DNA of 64,000 nucleotides. Origin: Rhizobiales bacterium YIM 77505 (lineage in GTDB: Bacteria; Pseudomonadota; Alphaproteobacteria; Rhizobiales; Beijerinckiaceae). The number at the start of each line of letters is the position of its first letter. Position 1 is the first letter of the stretch. The position numbers and the translations under genes were made by a program. The stretch is taken from the NCBI GenBank assembly GCA_000745135.1, contig JQNH01000001.1:1984001-2048000 (forward strand), in the 5' to 3' direction. The notes beneath the pieces were generated by a model. The model was given only the letters and a program-made list of their open reading frames with translations, did no database searches and was not told where the DNA came from. Below, one piece after another: positions 42,020-51,188 of this stretch.

Positions 42020-45000
42020 TCAGCGCGTCGGGTTCGGAGCGAGGCCGACCATTTCGAGATACTTCAGCGTCACCTCCTGCGGCGGCCCGGCGGGCGGCGG
42101 GGCGATGCCGAGCACCGTCGGCCGCACCGTGCCGGCGACCCCCTCGGCGGGGATCCTCGCCTCCAGCACGTAGCGGCCGGGCTCCAGCCGGTGGAGCTGC
42201 GCCACCCCCTCCCCGAGCCCGCGGCCCTGGGCGTCGAGGAGCCGCACGGCGACCTGGTCCGGCTCGGCCCGGATGCCGACGCCGACCCGCGCCGCTTGCG
42301 TGACCTCGAAGCCGAAGAGCGCGGTTCCGCCGGGCGCCACCGCCATCGGCGCGCCAATCCCCTCGCCGACCGGCACGATCGGCGTCGCGGTGACCGCCAA
42401 CGTGCCGCCAAGCGCGCCGTCGTGGGGCGAGTAGAGCCTGAGCTCCGCCGCCCCCGCCGGCTGGTAGCGGTGGAACTCCGCCCCGGCCGGGAACATCGCC
42501 GGCGGCTCGGGCCCTTCGCCCTTCCGCTGGAGCGCCACCATGACCGGCGCGGTGGTGCGGACATGGAGGAGCCGCGGCGCCTCCGCGTCGAGGGCCAGAG
42601 CCATCGCCGGGCCCTCCAGCGCCACCACCTCGGGCATGCGCGCCGGCCGCGCCGTCGCCGCCGGCCAGAGCGAGCGCCCCTCGCGCTCCACCCAGGCCGC
42701 CACGAGGCCCGGCTCATGCTCCAGGATGAGCGTGCCGGGGCCGGGCAGGACAAGGGTGGATCCCCGGAGCACACGGCCGCTCTGCGCGACGAAGGTGGCC
42801 CTGGCGCCGCCGACCAGGAGGCGATCGCCCGCTTCGCCGCCGACGGGCAAGGCGAAGGACCCGGCCGCGCCGACGAAACGCTTGAGCACTTGCCCGGCGG
42901 CAAGCCGCGTCGGCTCGCCCTGGATTGGCGCGAGCGCGACGGAGACCGGAGCCGGCGCGGCGGTGAGGTTCACGAGGAGCAATTCGGTCCAATCCCCCTC
43001 GATCGCCCGGCTGACGGCCTCGGACCCGCTCCACACGGTGACTGCATCGGCGCCATTCCAATTGGCGACCGCCGCCGTGCCGGGCGGCAGGGCGAGCGCC
43101 AGCCGCTTCGGGCCGGCGGGCAGCCGAAGGGGCTGCGCCGTCGCGGGGGCGAGCACCGGACTTGCGCCCGCCGCCAGGTCCGTCGCCTCGCGAAGCGCCA
43201 CATCGGTCCGGACCAGCGACACCCGCAAGCGGTCTGCGCCGCCGGCGTTGAACACCCGCAGCGGCTTGTCCGCGAGCGCCAGCGCCGAGCCCTTGGCCAC
43301 GCCCGCGCCGCGCCCACCGTCGAGGCCAGGCTGGCCAAAGGTGGAGTCCGCCTGCCAGAAGCGCAGCGCGTCCCGGCGCGGGTTCGGCGCCGGCAGTGTC
43401 GCGACTGCCGCCGGTGCGATGGTCAGCGCCAAGCGGTCGGCGCCTTCGGGAACGGTCTTGAGGCGTATCGCCCGCTCGCCGCGGCTCAAGAGCCAGAGGC
43501 GCTCCGATTGAGGCGCGATCAGCTCGCCCGCGGGGACGAGGGCCTGCCCGCCAACGGAGCCCTCGCTGAGGCCTGCCGTCTCTCCTTCGAGCGCAAGAAG
43601 GCCCGCGCCGGGGCTCTCGACGAGACCGACCCGCACGGCGACGCCAACCTCGTCGAAGGGCACGGGGCCGAGCGCCACCTCGCCATCAGCCCGCTGCGCT
43701 CCGCGCTCGACGCTCCGCGCGCTGACGACGACGGGACTCGCGCCGCCATCCACCGCCCACACGGATGCGCGCCAGGGCCGCCGCTCGCCGTCCGTCGGCG
43801 CGGCGACCACCGCGCTCTTGCCGCGATCCTGTCCGACCGTGCGCCAGCGGCAGGCCGCGTCCTGGCGCTCCAGCGCCAGCACCAGTTCCGCGTCAGATGT
43901 CGCGGCGATCACCGTGAGCACGCCGGGGGCGACCGGCGGAAGGGCGAAGCGGTGAACCTCCGGCCCCGCCGCCGTCGCGGCGCCCACAAGGCCAAGGGCG
44001 GGGCCGTCCTTGGCGTCCGGCAGGGCGAGGCTGACCTCGATCCGGCCGTCGTCCTCGGCCTCCGGCGCGGAGGCGTCGGAGGCGGTTTCCGTCTCGCCCT
44101 CGGCGCCGGAGGACGCCTCCTGGTTCTCACTGCCTTCTTCAGGGCGCGCCGGCCGCTGCCCCGCCACGGCGGACAGCTCCAAGGTGTAGGCGCCCGCCGG
44201 CAGATGACGCGAGAGGGCGACGTTCCAGTCGTCGGCGCGGTCGTCCAGCCCCTCGATGACCTCGCCGCCGGCGTCCTTCAAAACCCCGCGCACGTCGACC
44301 GAGCCGAAGGTCGTCAGATTCACCACGCGATCTTCGCCGAGGGCGAAGGGGATCGTGGCCGGCAGCGAAACGCGCCTCAGGCGGCCCGGCTGCAGTTCCT
44401 TGGTGCGCAGGGCGATCGTGTAATCGAGACGGTCGTTGCGGCCGAGGCTCCGCGCCTCCACTACGTAACGGCCCGCCCCGAGCCGGCCCGAGAAGCCGTT
44501 CTTATGGACGATGCGGGCGATCGCCGCCTCTCCGGCGGCGTCGGAACGTTTCAGCTCGCCCGTCATGCCGTCGCCGATGTCGAGCACGACCTCGGCGGGC
44601 CCTTGAAGCGCGAACGCCCAACGGTCGGGCACACGCGGATCGCTGAGGCCCTGCGGCTCGCGCCACTGGTGCTGCTGCACGCTGTCGAAGACGAGCGCAT
44701 GGGGCCCGCGCCCCTGGGGCGGCGCGGCCGTCTCCACCTTCTGAAGCCGCGCCACGGCCTGCACATCCACGGCTTCGGGCAACACCACCAGCCGGTAGCG
44801 GCCCGGCTCGAAGCGCTGCTCAAGACGGCGCAGTTCCCCCGGTTCGGTCAGGGGCCAGCCTTCGGCATCTTCAAGACGGGCGGAGAGCACGCGGCCAAGG
44901 CCCAGCAATTCCAGGCGATAGGCTCCCGCCTCGGCGATCTCGATGGGGAAGACCGCGCCAGCGCCGCCTGCAAGGCTCGCGCGCACGCTGCCGCCGGGCG

Positions 45001-47458
45001 TAAGCCTCGCGCCCTCGATCAGCGGCGCGGGACGGGCGGTGAGCCCGGCGCGCCCGGCCGATTCCGAGGCGGACACCGCCACCCGATAGCGCCCGGCGCG
45101 AAGATAGGTCTGCACCAGCGCGTTGCCGCCGGCACCGTTCGCCTCGCCGCTGTCGAGCTCCGGAATGAAGGCAGTGCCGACGCGCGCCCTCATCTGCAGT
45201 CGGCCGAGCGTTTCGACGCGGTAGAGTCCGCCCTCCCGCACCTCCAGGGCGAAGCTCTTCTGCTCGTCCGCGGCAAGATCGAAGAATTGCGGCCGGCCGG
45301 CCTGCACGGTCGGCAGCGGCCCCGGCCGCTCATAACGCGGTGCGTCGGCCGCAGACGGCGGATCGGACCAGGCCAGGATGACGGTGCGTGGCCTGTCCGG
45401 CGCTGGCACGCGCACGATCATCCCGCGTCCCTTGTCCTCGACGGCCTCGCGCACTCGGCTGACGGCCACCGGCGCGCCGGTCGTGTCGGTGGCGAGGAGC
45501 TCGCCGCGGGCCGGCAGCCGCACCATGACCTCGTGCGCCTGGCCTGTGTTCTGCGGCAGGGTGAGCGCCCCCTGCTCGAGATCGGCTGGCAGCGGCCGCG
45601 CCACAGGCGCTGTCACGAGCCCGGGGGCGTTGTTCGCCAGGATCACGTGGTTCATGTCCTTGGCGAGGGTGTGGACCCCGAAGGATAGCGCAAGGCGCGG
45701 CGCCGCCGGTCGCGACGGCTCCGGCAGAAGGCCCGGCGGGCCGATGGTCAGGTCGAGCACGCCGACGGCGTTGTCCGCCGGCTCGATCTTGAGCATGTAC
45801 CAGCCGGCCTCCAGGTCCCACCGATGCCGCTGGCGGCCGTCAGCGCGCGGCGCGGGCCGGCCGAGGAGCGGCTCGATGGCGAAGCGCGCGCCGACACCTT
45901 CCGCCCGAATGGCGACCGGGGTCGGCCCGGCGGCCTCGAAGAGGATCGTGCTTGGGCCGCGCAGGTTGAAGCGCCTGCGCCAAGCCTGGCCCTGGCCGAT
46001 CCGGGGCATGTCGGAGGCGAGCACCGTGGCGCCGCCCTTGCCGTCGAACCGCCCGAGGAGCGCGGTTACCGGAATCTCGTCGGCGCCCTCCCCTGCGACG
46101 TCGACGGCGATCCAGTGCGGTCCGCTGCCCGTGATGTTGCGCGAGCCGGCCGGCTGCAGCGCCCGCAGGCGAAAGGGCCGGCCCTCGGCCGCGGCGACCT
46201 CGACGACGCGGCCGTCCCGCGCCGCCGGGCGGACCTCCGCCACCGGCTCGCGGCTCCTCTTCGAGATTTCGGCGCTGCCGAGCGTCTCGCGGCCTCGCGC
46301 GACGGTGATCCGGGCGGCCGTCGGCTCGGGCAGTTCCAGGCGCAGATATGACGCGGCCTGAGGCAAGGCGAACCGAACGACCCCCAGCGGCCCGACCTGT
46401 CCTTCCGCCCAGCCGCCGACCAAGGCCGGCGGCTCGCCGGCGCGGACATGCAGCGGCTGCGCGGCGTCCCCGTCGGCCCAGGAAAGCGGTGCGCCGCCAT
46501 AGGCGGTCGCGAGATAAATGCCCGGCTCGACGGTGCCCTCGAGCCGGGCGTGCCAGAGCGGCCGTCCCGCCTTGGGCTCGATGGGCCGCAGACCTGGCGC
46601 GAGATCGGCGAGATCGGCCCCGTTCCGCCACAGGCGCAGGTCGGCGAGACTGCGCCCTGCTGCCTCGACGGACACCTTGCCCGGCTTCGGCACGGCGATC
46701 CAGAACGAGCGCTGCTGGAGGTCGGCGAGATCGGTGCTCACCGCCCCGCCTTGCAGCAGGGCGGTGCTCGCTGCGTCCGGCTCGCGAAAAGGCGATACCG
46801 AGAGCTTCGCGTCCCCCGAGGCGTTCGGCGCGCCGGCGACGCGCAGTTTGTAGGTGCCGACATCCAGGAGCACGTCGAGACGTCCGTCGCGCACGCCGGG
46901 CTCACCCGCCGTCTCGCCGGGACCCTGGATCATATCGACGAGCTGCAGCGACACCCCGCTCGCGCTTTCGGCGCGGATCGAGAAGCGTCCGGCCTCCCGG
47001 ACCTGCAGCATCACGTCGTGTGCGCCCATCGCGGGCGTCGTCTCGCGGTCGAGGGATGCGGAGGCTTGGGGCCGCGACGACGGCAGGGACGCCGCGGTGG
47101 CCCTGATCGCTTCGGCATTCAAGCCGGCGAGGCGCGCCCGGTAGACGCGATCAAGACAGCTCGTCAGAGCGCCTGCATCGGCGGGGGCGCCGGGTTTCGG
47201 CGCGCAGGCCCAGTCGCGCTCATGGACCCATTGCCGTTGGCCCGCGGCGATCTCCGAGGTCCTGGCTGGATCGAGGGCGAATACGGCGGCGTACAGAGCG
47301 GCAAGCGCCAGGTCGTGTCCCTTCAGAACGGCCGAGGCGCAAATCCCGTTCTCGACCGCCGTGCGGGCCTTGGCGCAATCGAAGCTCTGCGCAAGACTGG
47401 GACCAGCGCCCGCCATCGCTGCGACGCCAAGCGCCGCCGCCAGCCTGATCCCGCGCAT
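42020..47458 (-). CDS. Giant secreted protein with N-terminal LprI-like (lysozyme inhibitor) domain, linked to alpha-2-macroglobulin
   Basis: An 1812-residue protein I do not recognise as a named family. A signal peptide (MRGIRLAAALGVAAMAGAG, cut after SLAQ) is followed by an LprI/DUF1311-like domain at residues about 25-115. That domain has the usual four Cys pattern (FDCAKA, GICAS, WACAP, SCLDR) and QRQWVHERD. LprI-type domains inhibit lysozyme in mycobacteria. The remaining about 1700 residues look like many beta-sandwich repeats with endings such as GRYRLVVLPEA, GRYVVEARSLG and PGRYVLEARIP. The middle has an acidic low-complexity stretch. A GGGGCGGGG-type site precedes ATG 47458. It lies 26 bases upstream of the alpha-2-macroglobulin gene, so the two are surely co-expressed. 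A role in binding or shielding at the cell wall is inference. Confidence 0.75.
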   Translation of the reverse strand: MRGIRLAAALGVAAMAGAGPSLAQSFDCAKARTAVENGICASAVLKGHDLALAALYAAVFALDPARTSEIAAGQRQWVHERDWACAPKPGAPADAGALTSCLDRVYRARLAGLNAEAIRATAASLPSSRPQASASLDRETTPAMGAHDVMLQVREAGRFSIRAESASGVSLQLVDMIQGPGETAGEPGVRDGRLDVLLDVGTYKLRVAGAPNASGDAKLSVSPFREPDAASTALLQGGAVSTDLADLQQRSFWIAVPKPGKVSVEAAGRSLADLRLWRNGADLADLAPGLRPIEPKAGRPLWHARLEGTVEPGIYLATAYGGAPLSWADGDAAQPLHVRAGEPPALVGGWAEGQVGPLGVVRFALPQAASYLRLELPEPTAARITVARGRETLGSAEISKRSREPVAEVRPAARDGRVVEVAAAEGRPFRLRALQPAGSRNITGSGPHWIAVDVAGEGADEIPVTALLGRFDGKGGATVLASDMPRIGQGQAWRRRFNLRGPSTILFEAAGPTPVAIRAEGVGARFAIEPLLGRPAPRADGRQRHRWDLEAGWYMLKIEPADNAVGVLDLTIGPPGLLPEPSRPAAPRLALSFGVHTLAKDMNHVILANNAPGLVTAPVARPLPADLEQGALTLPQNTGQAHEVMVRLPARGELLATDTTGAPVAVSRVREAVEDKGRGMIVRVPAPDRPRTVILAWSDPPSAADAPRYERPGPLPTVQAGRPQFFDLAADEQKSFALEVREGGLYRVETLGRLQMRARVGTAFIPELDSGEANGAGGNALVQTYLRAGRYRVAVSASESAGRAGLTARPAPLIEGARLTPGGSVRASLAGGAGAVFPIEIAEAGAYRLELLGLGRVLSARLEDAEGWPLTEPGELRRLEQRFEPGRYRLVVLPEAVDVQAVARLQKVETAAPPQGRGPHALVFDSVQQHQWREPQGLSDPRVPDRWAFALQGPAEVVLDIGDGMTGELKRSDAAGEAAIARIVHKNGFSGRLGAGRYVVEARSLGRNDRLDYTIALRTKELQPGRLRRVSLPATIPFALGEDRVVNLTTFGSVDVRGVLKDAGGEVIEGLDDRADDWNVALSRHLPAGAYTLELSAVAGQRPARPEEGSENQEASSGAEGETETASDASAPEAEDDGRIEVSLALPDAKDGPALGLVGAATAAGPEVHRFALPPVAPGVLTVIAATSDAELVLALERQDAACRWRTVGQDRGKSAVVAAPTDGERRPWRASVWAVDGGASPVVVSARSVERGAQRADGEVALGPVPFDEVGVAVRVGLVESPGAGLLALEGETAGLSEGSVGGQALVPAGELIAPQSERLWLLSRGERAIRLKTVPEGADRLALTIAPAAVATLPAPNPRRDALRFWQADSTFGQPGLDGGRGAGVAKGSALALADKPLRVFNAGGADRLRVSLVRTDVALREATDLAAGASPVLAPATAQPLRLPAGPKRLALALPPGTAAVANWNGADAVTVWSGSEAVSRAIEGDWTELLLVNLTAAPAPVSVALAPIQGEPTRLAAGQVLKRFVGAAGSFALPVGGEAGDRLLVGGARATFVAQSGRVLRGSTLVLPGPGTLILEHEPGLVAAWVEREGRSLWPAATARPARMPEVVALEGPAMALALDAEAPRLLHVRTTAPVMVALQRKGEGPEPPAMFPAGAEFHRYQPAGAAELRLYSPHDGALGGTLAVTATPIVPVGEGIGAPMAVAPGGTALFGFEVTQAARVGVGIRAEPDQVAVRLLDAQGRGLGEGVAQLHRLEPGRYVLEARIPAEGVAGTVRPTVLGIAPPPAGPPQEVTLKYLEMVGLAPNPTR

Positions 47459-47577
47459 AGCCCCGCCCCTTACGATCGATCGGTCCCGCATTGAAGGCGG
47501 GGAATGTTTCCACAGTATGTCGCAACATGGCCGATGTCGCGCCCTTTGGGGCAGACGGGTGCCACTTTGGAGGGAGC

Positions 47578-47919
47578 ATGGACATGACGCATTCGCCGGA
47601 TGCCCGACAGCCAAGATACGCACGCATCTGGCGGGGCCGTACCGTCCGCGGCAAAGCGGACGAATACGAGCGCTACTGGCTCGCCAACGGCGTCGCGGGC
47701 CTCAAGGAAAAAGGGGCGCTCGAGGTGCAGATGCTCAGGGAGGACCGGGAGGAGGAGAGTGACTTCGTCACGATCTCCTATTGGGACAGCATCGAGGCGA
47801 TGACCGGGGGCGGCAGGGACGATCCGCGGCGCGTCCATCATCTCGACCGGGACGCCGAATTTCTCATCGAGCTCCCCGAAACCGTGCAGATCCTGCGCGT
47901 CTTGGCGACGAGCCGCTGA
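47578..47919 (+). CDS. Small ABM-like (dimeric alpha/beta barrel) protein
   Basis: A 113-residue protein that looks like an antibiotic-biosynthesis-monooxygenase (ABM) type ferredoxin-like barrel. It has an initial RYARIWRGRTVRGKADEYERYW strand-helix, a middle VQMLREDREEESDFVTISYWDSIEAM segment, and a C-terminal LPETVQILRVL strand. Such proteins range from monooxygenases to haem-degrading enzymes and structural homologues; no function can be assigned. GGAGGGAGC precedes the ATG at 47578. It diverges from the LprI-domain giant and converges on the pdxA-like gene. Confidence 0.68.
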   Translation: MDMTHSPDARQPRYARIWRGRTVRGKADEYERYWLANGVAGLKEKGALEVQMLREDREEESDFVTISYWDSIEAMTGGGRDDPRRVHHLDRDAEFLIELPETVQILRVLATSR

Positions 47920-47946
47920 ACGCGGCCGCGCGGAAGGAGCGCTCTC

Positions 47947-48978
47947 TCAGGCCGCCGCTTCACGCCCGGCGCGGCGGGCCTTCGCCATTTCCGCCGCCAG
48001 CAGCACGGCGGCGCGCGTCGCCCCGATATGGGCGACGCCCTTGCCGGCGATGTCGTAGGCGGTGCCGTGGGCCGGCGTGCAGATCGGGAACGGGAACCCG
48101 CCGAGCAGCGTCACGCCGCGCTCGAAGCCCATCAGCTTCATCGCGATCTGCCCCTGGTCGTGGTACATGGTGAGGACGGCGTCGAAAGCGCCGCTCTTGG
48201 CCCGCAGGAACACGGTGTCGCTTGGAAACGGACCGTCGGCCGCGATGCCGGTCGCCTTCGCCTCCGCCACCACCGGCTCCAGGATGTCGATCTCCTCGCG
48301 GCCGAAATTGCCGCCGTCTCCGGCATGCGGGTTGAGGCCGGCGACAGCGATGCGCGGCGTCGCGAAGCCGGCGGCGCGCATGGCGGCGTCGGTCAGCTTG
48401 AGGCCGCGCAGGACCCGCTCCCGGGTGATCAACGACGCGACCTCGGAGAGCGGCACATGCGAGGTCACGCGCGCATTCCAGAGATCGCCGAGGATGTTGA
48501 ACTCGCTTGCCGGCCCGTCGAGGCCGACCACCTCCGCCGAGAAGCTGATCTCGTCGTCGTACGGCGGATGGGCGAGGCGCATGGCGTGCTTGTTGAAGGG
48601 CGTGAAGCACACGGCATCGGCGTGGCCGTCGCGCGCCAGCGTCAGGGCGTACCGATAGTTCGTGAGGGCGAAGCGGCCGCCCTCGGGCGAGGCGACGGCG
48701 CGCTGCACGGTCCGCGGATCGAGGTTCCCAAGGTCGATCAGAACGGGCTTCTCGCCCACGGGTGGAACGCCCTCGCCTCGGTGCGTTTCGAGAGCGAGGC
48801 TCACCCGCGCGATCATCGCTCCCTCGTCCAGGACGCGGCGGTCGCCGATCACGAGGAGCCGGGCCGCGGCGTGGACCTCTTCGAGCGCCAGGAGCTTCGC
48901 GGTCAGCTCCGGGCTGATGCCGCACGGATCGCCCATCGCGAGGGCAATGATCGGACGTTGGTCCCGCTGCTCGGCCAT
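47947..48978 (-). CDS. PdxA family dehydrogenase (PdxA2-like, probably catabolic)
   Basis: A 343-residue NAD-dependent dehydrogenase of the 4-hydroxythreonine-4-phosphate dehydrogenase family. Metal-binding His residues are visible in FNKHAM, NPHAGDGG and MYHDQGQ, and the GDPCGISPE start motif fits. PdxA proper works in vitamin B6 synthesis, but several homologues act in catabolism, for example TphB in terephthalate breakdown and PdxA2 types in sugar-acid breakdown. Here it is the last gene of an operon with a CoA-transferase and an enoyl-CoA hydratase, not with ksgA or surA as is common for biosynthetic pdxA. A catabolic role is therefore more likely. Confidence 0.8.
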   Translation of the reverse strand: MAEQRDQRPIIALAMGDPCGISPELTAKLLALEEVHAAARLLVIGDRRVLDEGAMIARVSLALETHRGEGVPPVGEKPVLIDLGNLDPRTVQRAVASPEGGRFALTNYRYALTLARDGHADAVCFTPFNKHAMRLAHPPYDDEISFSAEVVGLDGPASEFNILGDLWNARVTSHVPLSEVASLITRERVLRGLKLTDAAMRAAGFATPRIAVAGLNPHAGDGGNFGREEIDILEPVVAEAKATGIAADGPFPSDTVFLRAKSGAFDAVLTMYHDQGQIAMKLMGFERGVTLLGGFPFPICTPAHGTAYDIAGKGVAHIGATRAAVLLAAEMAKARRAGREAAA

Positions 48979-48988
48979 GGGACTCCTC

Positions 48989-50212
48989 CTATGCGATCTT
49001 GCCGCCGGCAGCGGCGTCGCCGAGCGTCACCGCCCCCTCGCGCGCCAGCGCCTCGATGTCGTCGTCACTGAAGCCATAGTCCCGCAGAAGCGTGCGGGTG
49101 TGCTGCCCATAGAGCGGGGCGGCCGTCTCGACCTTGCCAGGGGTCGCCGAGAACTTGACCGGCAGCCCCAAGGTCTTCACCCGACCCACCGTCGGGTGCT
49201 CGACCTCGACCACCATCTCGCGGGCGATGGTCTGCGGGTCGTTGAGGGCCTGAAGCATGTCGTTGACGGGCCCCGCAGGCACGCCGGCCTCGTCGAGGAG
49301 GTTCAGCCACTCCTCGGAGGAGCGTGTCCGGAAGCGCTTGGCGAGCTCCGCCTCCAACTCCTTGAGGTGCGCCATGCGGGCCGGGTTGTCCACGAAGCGC
49401 GGGTCGTGGGCAAGCTCCGGCGCGCCGAGCGCATCGAGGATCCTCAGCCAGTTGGTCTGGTTCGCGCCGCCGACCACGATCCAGCCATCCGCGGTCTGGA
49501 AGGCCTGATAGGGCGCGTTGAGGGGATGGGCCGAGCCCATCGCGCGCGGGGCGACGCCGGTTGCAAGTGCAATGGCCGACTGCCAATAGGTCTGGACGAG
49601 AGCGGCCTCGAACAGGGAGGTCTCGACCCACTGCCCTTCTCCCGTCTTGAGGCGGTGCGCATAGGCCGCCAGAATCCCCATCGCGGCGATGATGCCGGCG
49701 GTGATGTCGGAGAGGGGCGGCCCGCATTTCGCCGGCGGCTCGTCCGGGCCGCCGCCGGTAATGCTCATGATGCCGCTCATGGCCTGGGCCACGAGATCGA
49801 AGCCGCGGCGATGCCGATAGGGCCCCGTGCGACCGAAGCCCGAAAGCGAGCAGTAGATGAGGCCGGGATTGTCCTTCTTCAGATCCTCGTAGCCGAACCC
49901 GAGCCGCTCCATGACGCCCGGCCCGAAATTCTCGACGAGGACATCGGCCGAGCGGGCGAGACGCCGCAGCACTTCGGCGCCGCCCTTCGTCTTGAGATCG
50001 AGGGCGATGCCCCGCTTGTTGCGGTTCATCATCATGAAGGCGGCCGACTCCTCGCCGATCCTGGGCGGTACGCTGCGGCGCGTATCGTCGCCGCCCGGCA
50101 TCTTCTCGATCTTGATGACGTCGGCGCCCATGTCGGCGAGCATGAGGGTGCAGGTCGGGCCCGCCATGACATGAGTGAGATCGACCACCTTCAGTCCCCG
50201 GAGCGGACCCAT
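48989..50212 (-). CDS. CaiB/BaiF family (class III) CoA-transferase
   Basis: A 407-residue family III CoA-transferase, which moves CoA between carboxylic acids via an aspartyl-CoA intermediate. Typical features are the GPLRGLKVVDLTHVMAGPTC start, GDDTRRSVPP, NKRGIALDLKT, DVLVENFGPGVMERLG and the Asp in HRRGFDLVAQAMSG that fits the catalytic residue. The C-terminal part includes DGWIVVGGANQTNW. It lies 10 bases upstream of the PdxA-like gene and 33 bases downstream of the enoyl-CoA hydratase gene, on the same strand. The substrate is unknown. Confidence 0.88.
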   Translation of the reverse strand: MGPLRGLKVVDLTHVMAGPTCTLMLADMGADVIKIEKMPGGDDTRRSVPPRIGEESAAFMMMNRNKRGIALDLKTKGGAEVLRRLARSADVLVENFGPGVMERLGFGYEDLKKDNPGLIYCSLSGFGRTGPYRHRRGFDLVAQAMSGIMSITGGGPDEPPAKCGPPLSDITAGIIAAMGILAAYAHRLKTGEGQWVETSLFEAALVQTYWQSAIALATGVAPRAMGSAHPLNAPYQAFQTADGWIVVGGANQTNWLRILDALGAPELAHDPRFVDNPARMAHLKELEAELAKRFRTRSSEEWLNLLDEAGVPAGPVNDMLQALNDPQTIAREMVVEVEHPTVGRVKTLGLPVKFSATPGKVETAAPLYGQHTRTLLRDYGFSDDDIEALAREGAVTLGDAAAGGKIA

Positions 50213-50245
50213 CCCTCGCCGTCCTCTTGTGTGCTTCTTGTCGCG

Positions 50246-51043
50246 CTATTCGCCCCGCCACTGCGGCGGGCGCTTGTTGAGGAAGGCGTCCATGCCCTCC
50301 CGAAAATCCTGGCTCATGTAGCACATCAGGATCAGGTCCTCGCCCTCATCCCGCGACAGCCGCTGCTGCAGGCGGCGCAGGGCCTCCTTGGTGGCGCGAA
50401 GGGTGAGCGGCGCGTGCCCCGCGATGAGCCGCGCCAGCTCGTCAGCCCGTCGGTGCAGGGCATCGACATCCGGCACGACCTCGTTGAGGAGACCGATGCG
50501 GTGCGCCTCCTCCGCCTCCACGAGGCGCGCGGTGAAGATGAGATCCTTCACCCGGGCCGGGCCGATCAAGGCCGAGAGACGGCTCAGATTCGACATGGCG
50601 AGGCAGTTGCCGAGGGTGCGGGCGATCGGGAAGCCGATCTTTGTCGTCGCGGTGCCGATGCGCAGGTCGCAGCAGGAGGCGATCCCCGCCCCGCCCCCGG
50701 TGCAGGCGCCCGCGATGGCGGCGATGGTCGGGACGCGGCACTCCTCGAGGGTGCCAAGCACGCGGTCGATGCGCGACTCATAACTGATGGCGTCCTCCGG
50801 CGTCTTGAAGGCGCGGAACTGCGAGATATCGGTGCCGGAAGCGAAGGCCTTGTCGCCGGCGCCGGTGAGGATCATGGCCTTGATCGAGCGATCCTCGTTC
50901 ACCTCCCGACAGATCTCGGCCAGCCGCTCATACATCGCGAAGGTGAGGGCATTGCGCGCCTGCGGCCGGTTGAAGGTGATGCGCGCGATGCCCTCGCGCA
51001 CCTCGTAAAGCAGTTCGTCGTCGGTTCGTGCCGCGTCCGTCAT
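50246..51043 (-). CDS. Enoyl-CoA hydratase/isomerase family protein
   Basis: A 265-residue crotonase-fold protein. Oxyanion-hole segments are GDKAFASGTDISQF and AGACTGGGAGIASCCDLRI. The GNCLAMSNLSRLSALIGPARVKDLIF stretch corresponds to the helix that normally carries one of the catalytic Glu residues. There I see no Glu, so it may act as an isomerase, hydrolase or lyase instead of a classic hydratase. It is the first gene of an operon with the CoA-transferase and the PdxA-like gene. The nested insertion sequences start about 145 bases upstream of its start codon, which may affect its promoter. Confidence 0.82.
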   Translation of the reverse strand: MTDAARTDDELLYEVREGIARITFNRPQARNALTFAMYERLAEICREVNEDRSIKAMILTGAGDKAFASGTDISQFRAFKTPEDAISYESRIDRVLGTLEECRVPTIAAIAGACTGGGAGIASCCDLRIGTATTKIGFPIARTLGNCLAMSNLSRLSALIGPARVKDLIFTARLVEAEEAHRIGLLNEVVPDVDALHRRADELARLIAGHAPLTLRATKEALRRLQQRLSRDEGEDLILMCYMSQDFREGMDAFLNKRPPQWRGE

Positions 51044-51188
51044 CCGAATCCTCGCTGAAAGCCCAAGCCCTTCGCTCGGACGGACATTACGATCCCCCGA
51101 ACGGTTCGTCAGCTCCTCGGCCAGCCCGTGCGGGGCGCGCGCGGCTGCCCCGAGCGGCGCGCATGGCGCCCAGCGGCAGAGCCCTAGA

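Noticed and set aside
42191-45688. 1165-codon plus-strand frame opposite the LprI-domain giant
   Set aside because: The minus-strand frame has signal peptide, Cys pattern and repeats; the plus-strand frame has none and is an Arg/His/Gly-rich shadow.
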